Positions 55,886-64,000 of a stretch of DNA of 64,000 nucleotides are shown in pieces. This DNA comes from Thiotrichaceae bacterium (GTDB lineage: Bacteria > Pseudomonadota > Gammaproteobacteria > Beggiatoales > Beggiatoaceae): assembly GCA_028688145.1 (NCBI GenBank), contig JAQTYU010000003.1, positions 1 to 64,000 on the forward strand, given 5' to 3'. Every line of letters starts with the position of its first letter. Positions within the stretch are counted from its first letter, which is position 1. The notes beneath the pieces are model-generated. The model did not search any database and was not told where the DNA came from. It worked only from the letters and a program-made list of their open reading frames with translations. Made by a program: the position numbers and the translations under genes.

Positions 55886-56215
55886 TTAAGTTTCCTTTGG
55901 TTTGGGTGGAAAACGCAGCTCGTTAATTGCCATTTTTTCATAAGTCGCAGCAATCAGGTCAATGTCGAGCACATCGGCTAAGCGTAGCAGATAAACCAAG
56001 ACATCGGCTAATTCATGGCTGACGGCGTGCAATTGTTCTGGGGCAAGTTCACGGCTTTGCTGCTCGGTGAGCCATTGGAAATGTTCGATAATTTCTGCGG
56101 CTTCTCCAATCAGTCCCATCGAAAGATTTTTAGGAGAATGAAATTGTTCCCAGTCGCGCTGGGCGGCAAATTGGGCAAGATAATGTTGTAAGGCTTGAAC
56201 GCTATCGGGAGGCAT
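55886..56215 (-). CDS. MazG-like nucleotide pyrophosphohydrolase
   Basis: A 109-residue all-alpha NTP pyrophosphatase of the small MazG/dCTPase (RS21-C6) type, which hydrolyses (d)NTPs to monophosphates and pyrophosphate for pool cleaning. The Mg-binding motif is split as GEAAEIIEHFQW (ExxE) and HELADVLVYLLRLAD (ExxD). The ATG at 56213-56215 is chosen because AGGA lies 6 nt upstream; the earlier alternative is a TTG. Precise substrate unknown. Confidence 0.88.
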   Translation of the reverse strand: MPPDSVQALQHYLAQFAAQRDWEQFHSPKNLSMGLIGEAAEIIEHFQWLTEQQSRELAPEQLHAVSHELADVLVYLLRLADVLDIDLIAATYEKMAINELRFPPKPKET

Positions 56216-56368
56216 GGGATGTCCTGTATTCAATCAGCTTGAGATTTTAGGACAGGATAGGATGGATTGTGGATTTAAAACAAGCCCCCCAATCTTCTAC
56301 TAAAGGGGGCAAAGATTTTCTCGTTCTCAACGGAATTATGAAAGTGAGTTTTTAGCCTCCGTTAAAGC

Positions 56369-57025
56369 TTATTCCTTCGCTCCACTCGCCCCCGCACTGA
56401 TAATCCGCAATAAATCATCTTGTAATTTCAAGACATTATTTTTCACATCGGGCGGCAAATGCGCCGAGCCATGCGCCAACAAACCTAAATCCAAGGTGGT
56501 TAGCCAAGCTTGTCCATCTTTATCAATGGAAATCACAATTCGACACGGCAAATGCACGGCAAAATCAGGGCTATGTTCCAACAATTGTGAAGTCACTTTG
56601 TCATCAAAAAACTCCAAGACTTCAACCATACGTTTCGCTTGATTATTGCCCGATGGCGCGGCAGCAACTAAAGTATGTATTTCGACAAATTTAATCCCCA
56701 AAGTTTTAGCACGTATTTTCATCGCCTCAATCGCTTGAGTCGGCGTGATTTTTTGCTCAAGCGGCGTTTTCACCACCAAAGCACGCGCCATATCTTGCTT
56801 CAAAACCTGTTCGACAAATTGGCTGAATACACCTAAAAACTCCTCATCAAAACCGCCAATGACTTGTTTTCCTGCGACATAGAGATAAATTGCCGCCGCT
56901 AATATCAGCAACAAGCAAAAGACCCCAAAGAGTTTGATGCCGCGCCACACATAAGCTAATAAGCTCGGCGCGGTTTCTGAAATGATGATTTTTGGCTGCA
57001 AATAACTGGTTTTATGTTCGATCAT
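56369..57025 (-). CDS. Membrane-anchored DUF302 protein
   Basis: About 218 residues. One membrane helix (about 30-55, IKLFGVFCLLLILAAAIYLY) and then a periplasmic DUF302 (TT1751-like) domain at about 85-190, seen in FFDDKVTSQLLEHSPDFAVH and PCRIVISIDKDGQAWLTTLD. Function of this domain is unknown; it may bind a small ligand. The ATG at 57025 avoids overlap with maf; a start 18 codons earlier is possible but less plausible. Confidence 0.75.
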   Translation of the reverse strand: MIEHKTSYLQPKIIISETAPSLLAYVWRGIKLFGVFCLLLILAAAIYLYVAGKQVIGGFDEEFLGVFSQFVEQVLKQDMARALVVKTPLEQKITPTQAIEAMKIRAKTLGIKFVEIHTLVAAAPSGNNQAKRMVEVLEFFDDKVTSQLLEHSPDFAVHLPCRIVISIDKDGQAWLTTLDLGLLAHGSAHLPPDVKNNVLKLQDDLLRIISAGASGAKE

Positions 57026-57032
57026 GGCGGCT

Positions 57033-57599
57033 TCACAGCAAAGGATAATGAATTTGTTGTAATAATTCGGCGGTTTCAAATAAGGGTAAGCCCATCACCC
57101 CAGAATAACTGCCTTCAATGCGTGCAATAAATATACTGGCAAGCCCTTGAATTGCATAGCTACCTGCTTTGTCAAAAGGCTCGTGGGTGGCGATATAGGC
57201 TTGAATTTCTGCTTCACTCAGCGCGCGAAAACTCACGGCAGTTTCACTGAGGCGACTTAAGCAATTTTCATCTTGCAGCAACGCAATGGCAGTAAGCACT
57301 TGATGGGTTTGCCCTGATAATTGGCGCAACATTGCCGCCGCTTCCTCTGCATCGCGTGGTTTTCCAAAGATTTTCCCCTGATAAATCACTGCCGTGTCTG
57401 CCGCCAACACCCGATCTTCAGGGCGCACTAATTGCTGCGCCGCCACTGCTTTGGCGCAGGCAAGACGGCTGACATAATCGCGTGGATTTTCAGCGGGATA
57501 AGGCGTTTCATCAATTTCAGGAGTGATGACGGTGTAAGGAATGTTTAATTGTTCGAGCAGTTCACGACGGCGGGGCGAGGCGGAGGCGAGATAAAGCAT
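57033..57599 (-). CDS. maf: Maf-type nucleotide pyrophosphatase
   Basis: A 188-residue Maf protein. The phosphate-binding start LASASPRRRELLEQL, catalytic Asp in LAADTAVIYQGK, and KPRDAEEA with DKAGSYAIQG are present; the last motif is typical of the YhdE-like subgroup acting on dTTP/UTP (and modified bases). It sits between rlmH (13 bp) and the DUF302 gene in one leftward cluster. Confidence 0.93.
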   Translation of the reverse strand: MLYLASASPRRRELLEQLNIPYTVITPEIDETPYPAENPRDYVSRLACAKAVAAQQLVRPEDRVLAADTAVIYQGKIFGKPRDAEEAAAMLRQLSGQTHQVLTAIALLQDENCLSRLSETAVSFRALSEAEIQAYIATHEPFDKAGSYAIQGLASIFIARIEGSYSGVMGLPLFETAELLQQIHYPLL

Positions 57600-57611
57600 A
57601 AGAGTCCTTAT

Positions 57612-58082
57612 TTAGGCGCGATGATAGGGATGATTATTCAATAAACTCCACGCGCGATAAAGTTGTTCTGCCAAAATAATTCGCACCAAAGGATGCGGCA
57701 TGGTCAGCGGTGATAGGGACCAGCGTTGTTGGGCGCGTTGCAAACAGCTTTCTGCCAAACCATCGGGACCACCGACTAAGAGTGCGACGCTGCCATGTTC
57801 TTGCATCCATTGTGCTAATTGTTTGGATAATTGCACGGTGTCCCATGCTTGCCCGCGTTCATCCAAAGCGACAATATGTGCTTGTTTGGGAATGGCAGCT
57901 AACATACTTTCCCCTTCTTCGCGTTGCAATTGGGGAATGTTGGCATTTTTGCCGCGCTTGGGCAGGGCAAGTTCGGTGAGATGTAAACTACAAGCTTGCG
58001 GTAGACGTTTGGCATATTCTTGATAGCCTGTTGTCACCCAGTCGGGCATTTTTTGCCCAATACAAATGAGTTCAATGTGCAT
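57612..58082 (-). CDS. rlmH: 23S rRNA (pseudouridine-1915-N3)-methyltransferase
   Basis: RlmH, a SPOUT methyltransferase that methylates pseudouridine 1915 in helix 69 of 23S rRNA. 156 residues, normal length. It has ALDERGQAWDTVQLSKQLAQ, the knotted SAM site LVGGPDGLAESC, and the diagnostic C-terminus EQLYRAWSLLNNHPYHRA. First gene of a leftward rlmH-maf-DUF302 set; rsfS, often in front, is absent. Confidence 0.97.
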   Translation of the reverse strand: MHIELICIGQKMPDWVTTGYQEYAKRLPQACSLHLTELALPKRGKNANIPQLQREEGESMLAAIPKQAHIVALDERGQAWDTVQLSKQLAQWMQEHGSVALLVGGPDGLAESCLQRAQQRWSLSPLTMPHPLVRIILAEQLYRAWSLLNNHPYHRA

Positions 58083-58117
58083 TGATTTTTTAAGAATTGT
58101 TAAATGTTTTAATTTTT

Positions 58118-58208
58118 ACTGTGCCCCCAACCCCCTAGAGGGAGCTAAACATTGAAATAAAAATAATTGTTTAGTTTTTAGCCCCCTTTAGGGGGTTGAG
58201 GGCGCAGT
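58118..58208. repeat. GC-rich hairpin repeat between rlmH and hemB
   Basis: Outer arms ACTGTGCCCCCAACCCCCTA and TAGGGGGTTGAGGGCGCAGT pair nearly fully, with GAGCTAAA/TTTAGC inside. The related copy at 60973-61042 and the worn one at 12322-12368 show it is a dispersed element. It could also act as a terminator of hemB, whose stop is 6 bp away. Confidence 0.75.
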
Positions 58209-58213
58209 AAGAT

Positions 58214-59305
<1,092 letters not shown>

Positions 59306-59324
59306 TTATGCAAGATATATGCTA

Positions 59325-60023
59325 TTAAACACGAACCTGCCAACGGCGATTAATTAAAAATACGCTCAACAATACGGCAAAGGAAAACACCAGCATCAGC
59401 AAAGATAATAAATGTGCTTGCCCGTATTCCAAGCGTTCGACATGATCATAAATCGCAATTGAAATCACCTGAGTTTTCCCTGAAATATTGCCTCCAATCA
59501 TCAGCACCACCCCAAATTCACCGACAGTGTGCGCAAAACTCATAGTAATAGCGGTGAGTAAACCGCGTTTACACATCGGCAACACCACGGTGAAAAAACA
59601 ATCTAGCGGGGTGGCGCGTAAACTGGCAGCCACTTCTAAGGGGCGTTTCCCCAAGGCTTCAAACGCATTTTGTAAGGGTTGCACCACAAAGGGCACAGAA
59701 TAAATCATTGAACCGATGACCAGCCCTGTGAAACTAAATGCCAAGGTATTACCACTTAAATCTCGCCATAATCCCCCCAGCCATCCATTGGGGCTAAGGG
59801 TGATTAATAGGTAAAAACCCAAGACCGACGGCGGCAATACGAGGGGTAAAGTAATCATGGCTTCAATAAAAGTTTTCCACCATGAGCGAGTATGCGCAAG
59901 CCACCATGCCACAGGCATTCCAAGACAGAGCAACAGGAAAGTGGTAAGGCTTGCGAGTTTTAAAGTCAGCCAGATCGCATCAAAGTCACTGGCTGAAAGC
60001 GAAAACGTGGGGGAAACCAGCAT
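59325..60023 (-). CDS. modB: Molybdate ABC transporter permease ModB
   Basis: A 232-residue inner-membrane permease with about five helices. Family features: ITLPLVLPPSVLGFYLL, the coupling-helix motif EAANALG-like FEALGKRPLEVAASLRATPL (an EAA loop) and HTVGEFGVVLMIGGNIS. It starts 3 bp after modA. There is no modC behind it; the gene ends before hemB. The only modC found is at 10661-11731. Confidence 0.95.
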   Translation of the reverse strand: MLVSPTFSLSASDFDAIWLTLKLASLTTFLLLCLGMPVAWWLAHTRSWWKTFIEAMITLPLVLPPSVLGFYLLITLSPNGWLGGLWRDLSGNTLAFSFTGLVIGSMIYSVPFVVQPLQNAFEALGKRPLEVAASLRATPLDCFFTVVLPMCKRGLLTAITMSFAHTVGEFGVVLMIGGNISGKTQVISIAIYDHVERLEYGQAHLLSLLMLVFSFAVLLSVFLINRRWQVRV

Positions 60024-60026
60024 AGT

Positions 60027-60791
60027 TTAAGGCAAACCATAGCCTGCGGCGGTGATGATTTGCTGCGCCACGGGAGTTTTTAAGAAAGCTAAAAAAGCTT
60101 TAGCGGCGGCATTATTTTCACCCGTTTTTAACAAAACAGCTTGTTGAGTCATGGGTGCATACAAGTTTTCTGGCACAATCCAAGAAGAACCTTTTGAGGT
60201 GATTTTGCCATCATTATCCATAATTTGTGATAACGCGACAAAACCCAGTTCAGTGCTGCCTGAACTCACAAAACTCATTGCTTGTGAAATGCTTTCACCG
60301 CGTGCCAGTTTATTTTGCATTCCATCCCAGAGTTTCAAGCTTTTCAAGGTTTGTTGTGCTGCCAACCCATAAGGGGCAGAACTGGGATTAGCAATGGCAA
60401 TGTGTTGAAACTTGTCAGCATGTTCCAAAATTTTGCCTTGTTTGTCTACGAAGTTCGCTTTGGTACTCCACAACACCAATTTGCCTTGTGCATAGCTGAA
60501 GCGTGTCCCTTTAACCGCAAGTCCTTCTTGTTCTAACAATTCAGGCGTTTTGACATCGGCCGATAAAAACACATCAAAGGGAGCAGCACTTTTGATTTGT
60601 GCATAAAGTTTACCTGTGGAACTGCTGCTAAACGAGGCTTTATGCGTGCTGCTGGTTTCAAACTTTTTGCCTAATTGTTCGGCAGTGCTGAGGAAGTTAG
60701 CGGCAACTGCCACATTAAAAGTGTCGGCGGAGGCGGGGGCTACCCAATTCAAAAGCGTGCAAACGACGCTGCCTAATATGAAATGACGCAT
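60027..60791 (-). CDS. modA: Molybdate-binding periplasmic protein ModA
   Basis: A 254-residue periplasmic binding protein that delivers molybdate to ModBC. The signal peptide ends at PASA. The canonical motifs are intact: VAVAANFLSTAEQLGKKFE, SFSSSSTGKLYAQI, DVFLSADV, NPSSAPYGLAAQQTL and a late TQQAVLLKTGENN. It is co-transcribed with modB. Compare the diverged second copy at 9865-10617. Confidence 0.95.
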   Translation of the reverse strand: MRHFILGSVVCTLLNWVAPASADTFNVAVAANFLSTAEQLGKKFETSSTHKASFSSSSTGKLYAQIKSAAPFDVFLSADVKTPELLEQEGLAVKGTRFSYAQGKLVLWSTKANFVDKQGKILEHADKFQHIAIANPSSAPYGLAAQQTLKSLKLWDGMQNKLARGESISQAMSFVSSGSTELGFVALSQIMDNDGKITSKGSSWIVPENLYAPMTQQAVLLKTGENNAAAKAFLAFLKTPVAQQIITAAGYGLP

Positions 60792-60972
60792 AGTTATTTC
60801 CTTATGGGGGTTGGTGTTTCACTGTATGTTTTTAATTTTATCAAAACCAGTGAATAATACGTACTGTAAACCTAAAAACGATAGCTGTCCTTAACTTCTC
60901 TGAAAAATAGAGAGGTCAATTGACGACGATAAAAAAGTATAAAGGAAATATGAGGGATTTGAGGATGATTTA
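60792..60972. other. Upstream region of modAB
   Basis: No gene was seen. This stretch (and the repeat beyond it to 61103) must carry the modA promoter and possibly a molybdate-responsive operator; no clear palindrome of that type could be fixed by eye. Confidence 0.4.
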
Positions 60973-61042
60973 AACTGCGTCCCCAACCCCCTAAAAAAGG
61001 GGGCTGAAAACACTGACTAAATATTAGGTTGGGGAGCGCAGT
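60973..61042. repeat. GC-rich hairpin repeat between modA and cysK
   Basis: Outer arms AACTGCGTCCCCAACC and GGTTGGGGAGCGCAGTT are nearly perfect complements; an inner CCCCCTAAAAAAGGGGG hairpin adds a second stem. Same family as 58118-58208. Confidence 0.75.
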
Positions 61043-61103
61043 TAAATCATGAAAGCGCAATGACGCAGATACATGGAGATTAGAAAGGACTTAATCAAAC
61101 AGT

Positions 61104-62036
61104 TTAGTCATCCAAATGCGCATAGAGCGCAGTCGAAAGATAACGTTCTCCGAAAGACGGAATAATCACCACAATTAGTTTTCCTGCATTTTCAGGACGC
61201 TTTGCAATTTCCAAAGCCGCCCACAGTGCCGCGCCTGAAGAAATCCCCACCAACAAACCTTCTTCGGTTGCTGCACGACGCGCCAAACTAAAGGCATCAT
61301 CTGCCGTCACTCGAATAACTTCATCATAAATATGCGTATTTAAAATCTTGGGCACGAAGCCTGCGCCAATCCCTTGAATCGGATGTGGCCCTTTTACGCC
61401 TGTTGAGAGCACGGGTGAGGCGTCGGGTTCGACTGCAATCGCTTTAAAACTGGGCTTGCGAGCTTTGATAACTTCGCCAATGCCCGTAATCGTGCCGCCT
61501 GTACCAATCCCAGAAATCAAAAAGTCGATTTGCCCATCGGTATCTTTCCAAATTTCTTCCGCCGTGGTGTGGCGATGCACTTCAGGATTCGCGGGATTTT
61601 CAAATTGTTGGGGAATTAAAACGTTGCTGTCTTCCGCAGCTAATTCATTGGCTTTGGCAATTGCGCCGCCCATGCCTGCAGGGCCTGGGGTTAAAATTAA
61701 ATTTGCGCCATAAGCGCGTAGTAATTTACGGCGTTCTTTGCTCATGGTTTCGGGCATGACGAGGGTTAATTTATAACCGCGTTGGGCGCACACCATCGCC
61801 AGCGCGATACCTGTGTTGCCGCTGGTCGGTTCAATAATGTGGGTGTTGGCATTGATTAAACCTGCTTTTTCAGCGGCTTCAATCATTGCCACGCCAATGC
61901 GGTCTTTCACGCTGTGGGCGGGGTTAAAATATTCGAGTTTGGCAACCACTTGGGCGTGTAGACCTGCGGCGAGGCGATTAATGCGTACTAAAGGCGTGTT
62001 TCCAACCAGTTGGGTTACGTTGTCAGCAATTTTCAT
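61104..62036 (-). CDS. cysK: Cysteine synthase A
   Basis: CysK makes cysteine from O-acetylserine and sulfide using PLP. 310 residues. PLP-lysine in [20 protein letters not shown], substrate loop [14 protein letters not shown], phosphate-binding [13 protein letters not shown], and [15 protein letters not shown] near the end. The sequence fits CysK better than CysM. It is monocistronic. Confidence 0.96.
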   Translation of the reverse strand: MKIADNVTQLVGNTPLVRINRLAAGLHAQVVAKLEYFNPAHSVKDRIGVAMIEAAEKAGLINANTHIIEPTSGNTGIALAMVCAQRGYKLTLVMPETMSKERRKLLRAYGANLILTPGPAGMGGAIAKANELAAEDSNVLIPQQFENPANPEVHRHTTAEEIWKDTDGQIDFLISGIGTGGTITGIGEVIKARKPSFKAIAVEPDASPVLSTGVKGPHPIQGIGAGFVPKILNTHIYDEVIRVTADDAFSLARRAATEEGLLVGISSGAALWAALEIAKRPENAGKLIVVIIPSFGERYLSTALYAHLDD

Positions 62037-62267
62037 TTTTTATAATGCCTTTAAAAATAGGGATTCGATAAAATTTTTAGGGGATAAGTTTTAAACTCAT
62101 CCGCTAATATAACCCAACTCGGCTTTTTAGCATAAGAACGAATTTGTCGTGGAATAAGCAATTTTTTTATGAGGGGGGAAAATGTATGTATCGTTCAAGG
62201 ATGTTCAAGGACTGGCAGTCCTTTGAGAACTGTCAGTCCTAAACTGCAAGCCAACTTAAAACAATAA

Positions 62268-62834
62268 TTAAACCGAAGGCACAGACCCCGCCAATTTCGC
62301 CAACCATGCGGTTTTCGCAGACAGTTCTAAAGAACAGCTCCATTTATAAGCAAGATTTAAAGAACGAGCTTGTGCATAAACCCCATGACCGCGCACCACA
62401 CAAATCGGATAGCTTGCAAGACAATCCGCCACTTTAGCGGGCGCATCTTGTAAATAACGCGCATACTCCACCGTGAGCACGGGTACTTTTGGAAAATAAT
62501 AATTGCCTTCAAAATCAATAGGAATAAAGTCCTCACCCGACAAAGTCATTGCCACACTGTGCGCCCCGTGGCTGTGTAATACAGCTTGTGCTTCGGGATT
62601 TTGACGATACACACTCAAATGCAAAGCTGTGTCTAATGAAGCTCCTTGTGGGGGTAATTCATTCAAATTGCAGCGAATTAAATCAGCCGCTTGCAAAATA
62701 TCCGCACTCGCCCCCGTGGGCGTGACCCAAACGCTGTCCCCATCACGCACCGACGCATTGCCACTGTGTGAATCATTCAAACCATAGTGACGTAACCATC
62801 GATAATATTGCACTAATTCTTCAGTTAATTGCAT
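62268..62834 (-). CDS. Class II aldolase/adducin family protein
   Basis: A 188-residue zinc-dependent aldolase-fold protein. The sequence has GNASVRDGDSVWVTPTG and the metal His pair in AVLHSHGAHSVAM, with the third His in VVRGHGVYAQA. Relatives include fuculose-phosphate aldolase, ribulose-phosphate epimerase and MtnB of methionine salvage. No mtn neighbours, so the substrate is open. The ATG at 62834 follows AAGGAG by 8 nt; a start 44 codons earlier is rejected on that basis. Confidence 0.85.
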   Translation of the reverse strand: MQLTEELVQYYRWLRHYGLNDSHSGNASVRDGDSVWVTPTGASADILQAADLIRCNLNELPPQGASLDTALHLSVYRQNPEAQAVLHSHGAHSVAMTLSGEDFIPIDFEGNYYFPKVPVLTVEYARYLQDAPAKVADCLASYPICVVRGHGVYAQARSLNLAYKWSCSLELSAKTAWLAKLAGSVPSV

Positions 62835-63027
62835 GTTATCAGCTCCTTTTTGAAAAAATAGCCTGTCAAATTCGCAAGCCCCGCATAAATGCGTTACAAG
62901 TTTTCGATAAATCGGTAAACTAACAGAAATAGGCATGTTAAAGACAGCCCTCAAAAACAGACACACGATCTATTACCACGTTGTTATTATGGACAGCGTA
63001 TCTTACCTGCCAAAAGGACAAAACATC

Positions 63028-63300
63028 ATGAAAATTCACTTTGACATCGAAGCCACCCCTCAAGAATTGCGCAATTTTTTTGGATTACCTGACGTAGAAC
63101 CTTTACAACAGGAAATGCTTGAAGTCATTCGTAAAAATATGTCATCAGGCGTAGTGGGTTTTGACCCATTAACGGTGATGAAGCCTTTCTTACCCGAGCA
63201 AATGCAATCGATTAGCGGCTTACAAAAAGCAATGTGGCAAGCGATTATGGGCAATGCAAAACCACAATCGGCTGATAAAGATAAGAAAGAAACCAAATAG
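63028..63300 (+). CDS. Small conserved protein (DUF6489-like)
   Basis: A 90-residue soluble protein (MKIHFDIEATPQELRNFFGL, PDVEPLQQEMLEVIRKNM, then LTVMKPFLPEQMQSISGLQK) with a Lys/Asp-rich tail. It fits a small proteobacterial family of unknown function. AAAAGGA lies about 10 nt before the ATG. It is directly followed, 16 bp on, by holA. Confidence 0.7.
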   Translation: MKIHFDIEATPQELRNFFGLPDVEPLQQEMLEVIRKNMSSGVVGFDPLTVMKPFLPEQMQSISGLQKAMWQAIMGNAKPQSADKDKKETK

Positions 63301-63316
63301 TTCAACGAGATAACGC

Positions 63317-64000
63317 ATGAGAGTCAAATCGACACAACTCGCACAACATTTACAGCGCGGCTTATCGCCTGCCTATTTGCTGACAGGCGATGAGCCTTTG
63401 CAAATTATGGAATGTAGCGACACCCTGCGCAAAACCGCCCGCGAGCAAGGTTTCACCGAGCGCACGGTGCTTAGCGTGGAAGCCAATTTTGATTGGAGTG
63501 CGTTACAAGAAGCCACTCAAACCTTATCCCTGTTCGCCAGCAAGCAATTAATCGAAATTCGTTTGGGCAATAAAAGCATCAGCGAAGCGGGCACTAAATT
63601 GCTCATCGAATATTTTGCCCATATTTCAGAAAGCACCTGTTTACTCATCATTGCGGATAAATTAGATTCTGCCAAACAGAAAACTAAGTGGTTTTCACTG
63701 CTCGAAGAAAAAGCGGTAGTCATTAATGTCGCGCCCTTAGAATTGGCAGAATTGCCCACCTGGATTACCCAACGCCTTAGCCTGCAAGGGCTACGTGCCA
63801 CCCCTGACGCAATCACCATGATTGCTGAACGCGCCGAAGGACATTTATTAGCCTGCGCCCAAGAGATTGAAAAACTAGGCTTGTTATATCCCAAAGATCA
63901 AGTTTTAGATACGCAGCATATTTTAGAAGCGGTCACCGACAGTGCGCGTTTTGAAATTTTTGCGTGGGTAGATATTGTGCTCAGCGGCGATGTTGCGCGC
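63317..64000 (+). CDS. holA: DNA polymerase III delta subunit (partial, runs off the window)
   Basis: The first 228 residues of HolA, the clamp-loader subunit that opens the beta sliding clamp. The start KSTQLAQHLQRGLSPAYLLT and the following GDEPLQIMECSDTLRK are typical, as is the ASKQLIEIRLGNKSISEAGT segment with the clamp-binding LSLF motif just before it. The delta-specific AEGHLLACAQEIEKLGLLYP follows. Cut at 64000. lptE and leuS, often upstream, are not here. Confidence 0.92.
   Translation, partial: MRVKSTQLAQHLQRGLSPAYLLTGDEPLQIMECSDTLRKTAREQGFTERTVLSVEANFDWSALQEATQTLSLFASKQLIEIRLGNKSISEAGTKLLIEYFAHISESTCLLIIADKLDSAKQKTKWFSLLEEKAVVINVAPLELAELPTWITQRLSLQGLRATPDAITMIAERAEGHLLACAQEIEKLGLLYPKDQVLDTQHILEAVTDSARFEIFAWVDIVLSGDVAR

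Noticed and set aside
62835..62966. 44-residue N-terminal extension of the class II aldolase
   Set aside because: A strong AAGGAG site lies 8 nt before the internal ATG at 62834, and the extension does not resemble the family.

Overview
This window reads as the chromosome of a gammaproteobacterium of moderate, slightly AT-rich composition (judged by eye). Lineage evidence is ZipA directly behind smc, Lnt, the His and Ccm genes, and a Mg-type HemB. The large multi-PAS signalling proteins, TPR membrane proteins, tandem Rpn-like nucleases and many decayed insertion sequences recall filamentous sulfur oxidisers of the Beggiatoaceae/Thiotrichales; that placement is inference. No rRNA, tRNA or CRISPR array was seen.

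Layout. 1-808: debris of an IS5-type transposase and an ATPase. 809-8001: a leftward, overlapping operon of a multi-PAS hybrid histidine kinase, a receiver-PAS-PAS-GGDEF protein and a glycosyltransferase. 8.3-12.3 kb: tsaD, a cold-shock-domain protein with an apparent export signal, a ModA-like binding protein facing modC, and an FKBP isomerase. 12.6-17.6 kb: a glycosyltransferase, a pseudopilin, two tandem Rpn-like nucleases, a frameshifted nucleotidyltransferase with its small partner, and a DUF4160/DUF2442 remnant. 17.8-21.4 kb: a two-gene Gabija-type defence system. 21.6-25.8 kb: smc-zipA. 25.9-30.7 kb: two paralogous membrane-TPR proteins, a third truncated TPR gene and an IS5 remnant. 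30.9-33.9 kb: a large secreted NHL-repeat protein. 34.3-36.5 kb: three overlapping genes of unknown family, the last nuclease-like. 36.7-37.0 kb: nested repeats. 37.3-46.6 kb: lnt, a one-protein restriction-modification enzyme, ppk1, a CDF transporter, rpmBG and a lipoprotein. 46.8-49.4 kb: hisB-hisH-ccmB-ccmC. 49.5-51.5 kb: a defence-type nuclease gene cut by a decayed IS, and a HEAT protein. 51.8-64 kb: mostly housekeeping (histidine kinase, AsmA, MazG-like, Maf, RlmH, HemB, ModBA, CysK, aldolase, HolA).

How it fits together. Housekeeping blocks alternate with accessory islands. The islands hold at least four nuclease-based modules (Gabija, the unknown three-gene operon, the restriction-modification enzyme, the broken Cap4-like gene) plus the Rpn pair and a nucleotidyltransferase module. 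Island edges are marked by IS remnants and by a dispersed palindrome whose arms are built from 9-bp units. Molybdate uptake is split: modB-modA at about 60 kb, modC with a second ModA-like gene at about 10 kb. The cytochrome c maturation genes ccmB and ccmC stand behind histidine genes without ccmA or ccmD.

The strongest candidates for something undescribed are the three-gene overlapping operon at 34334-36519 and the 9-bp-modular palindrome family.
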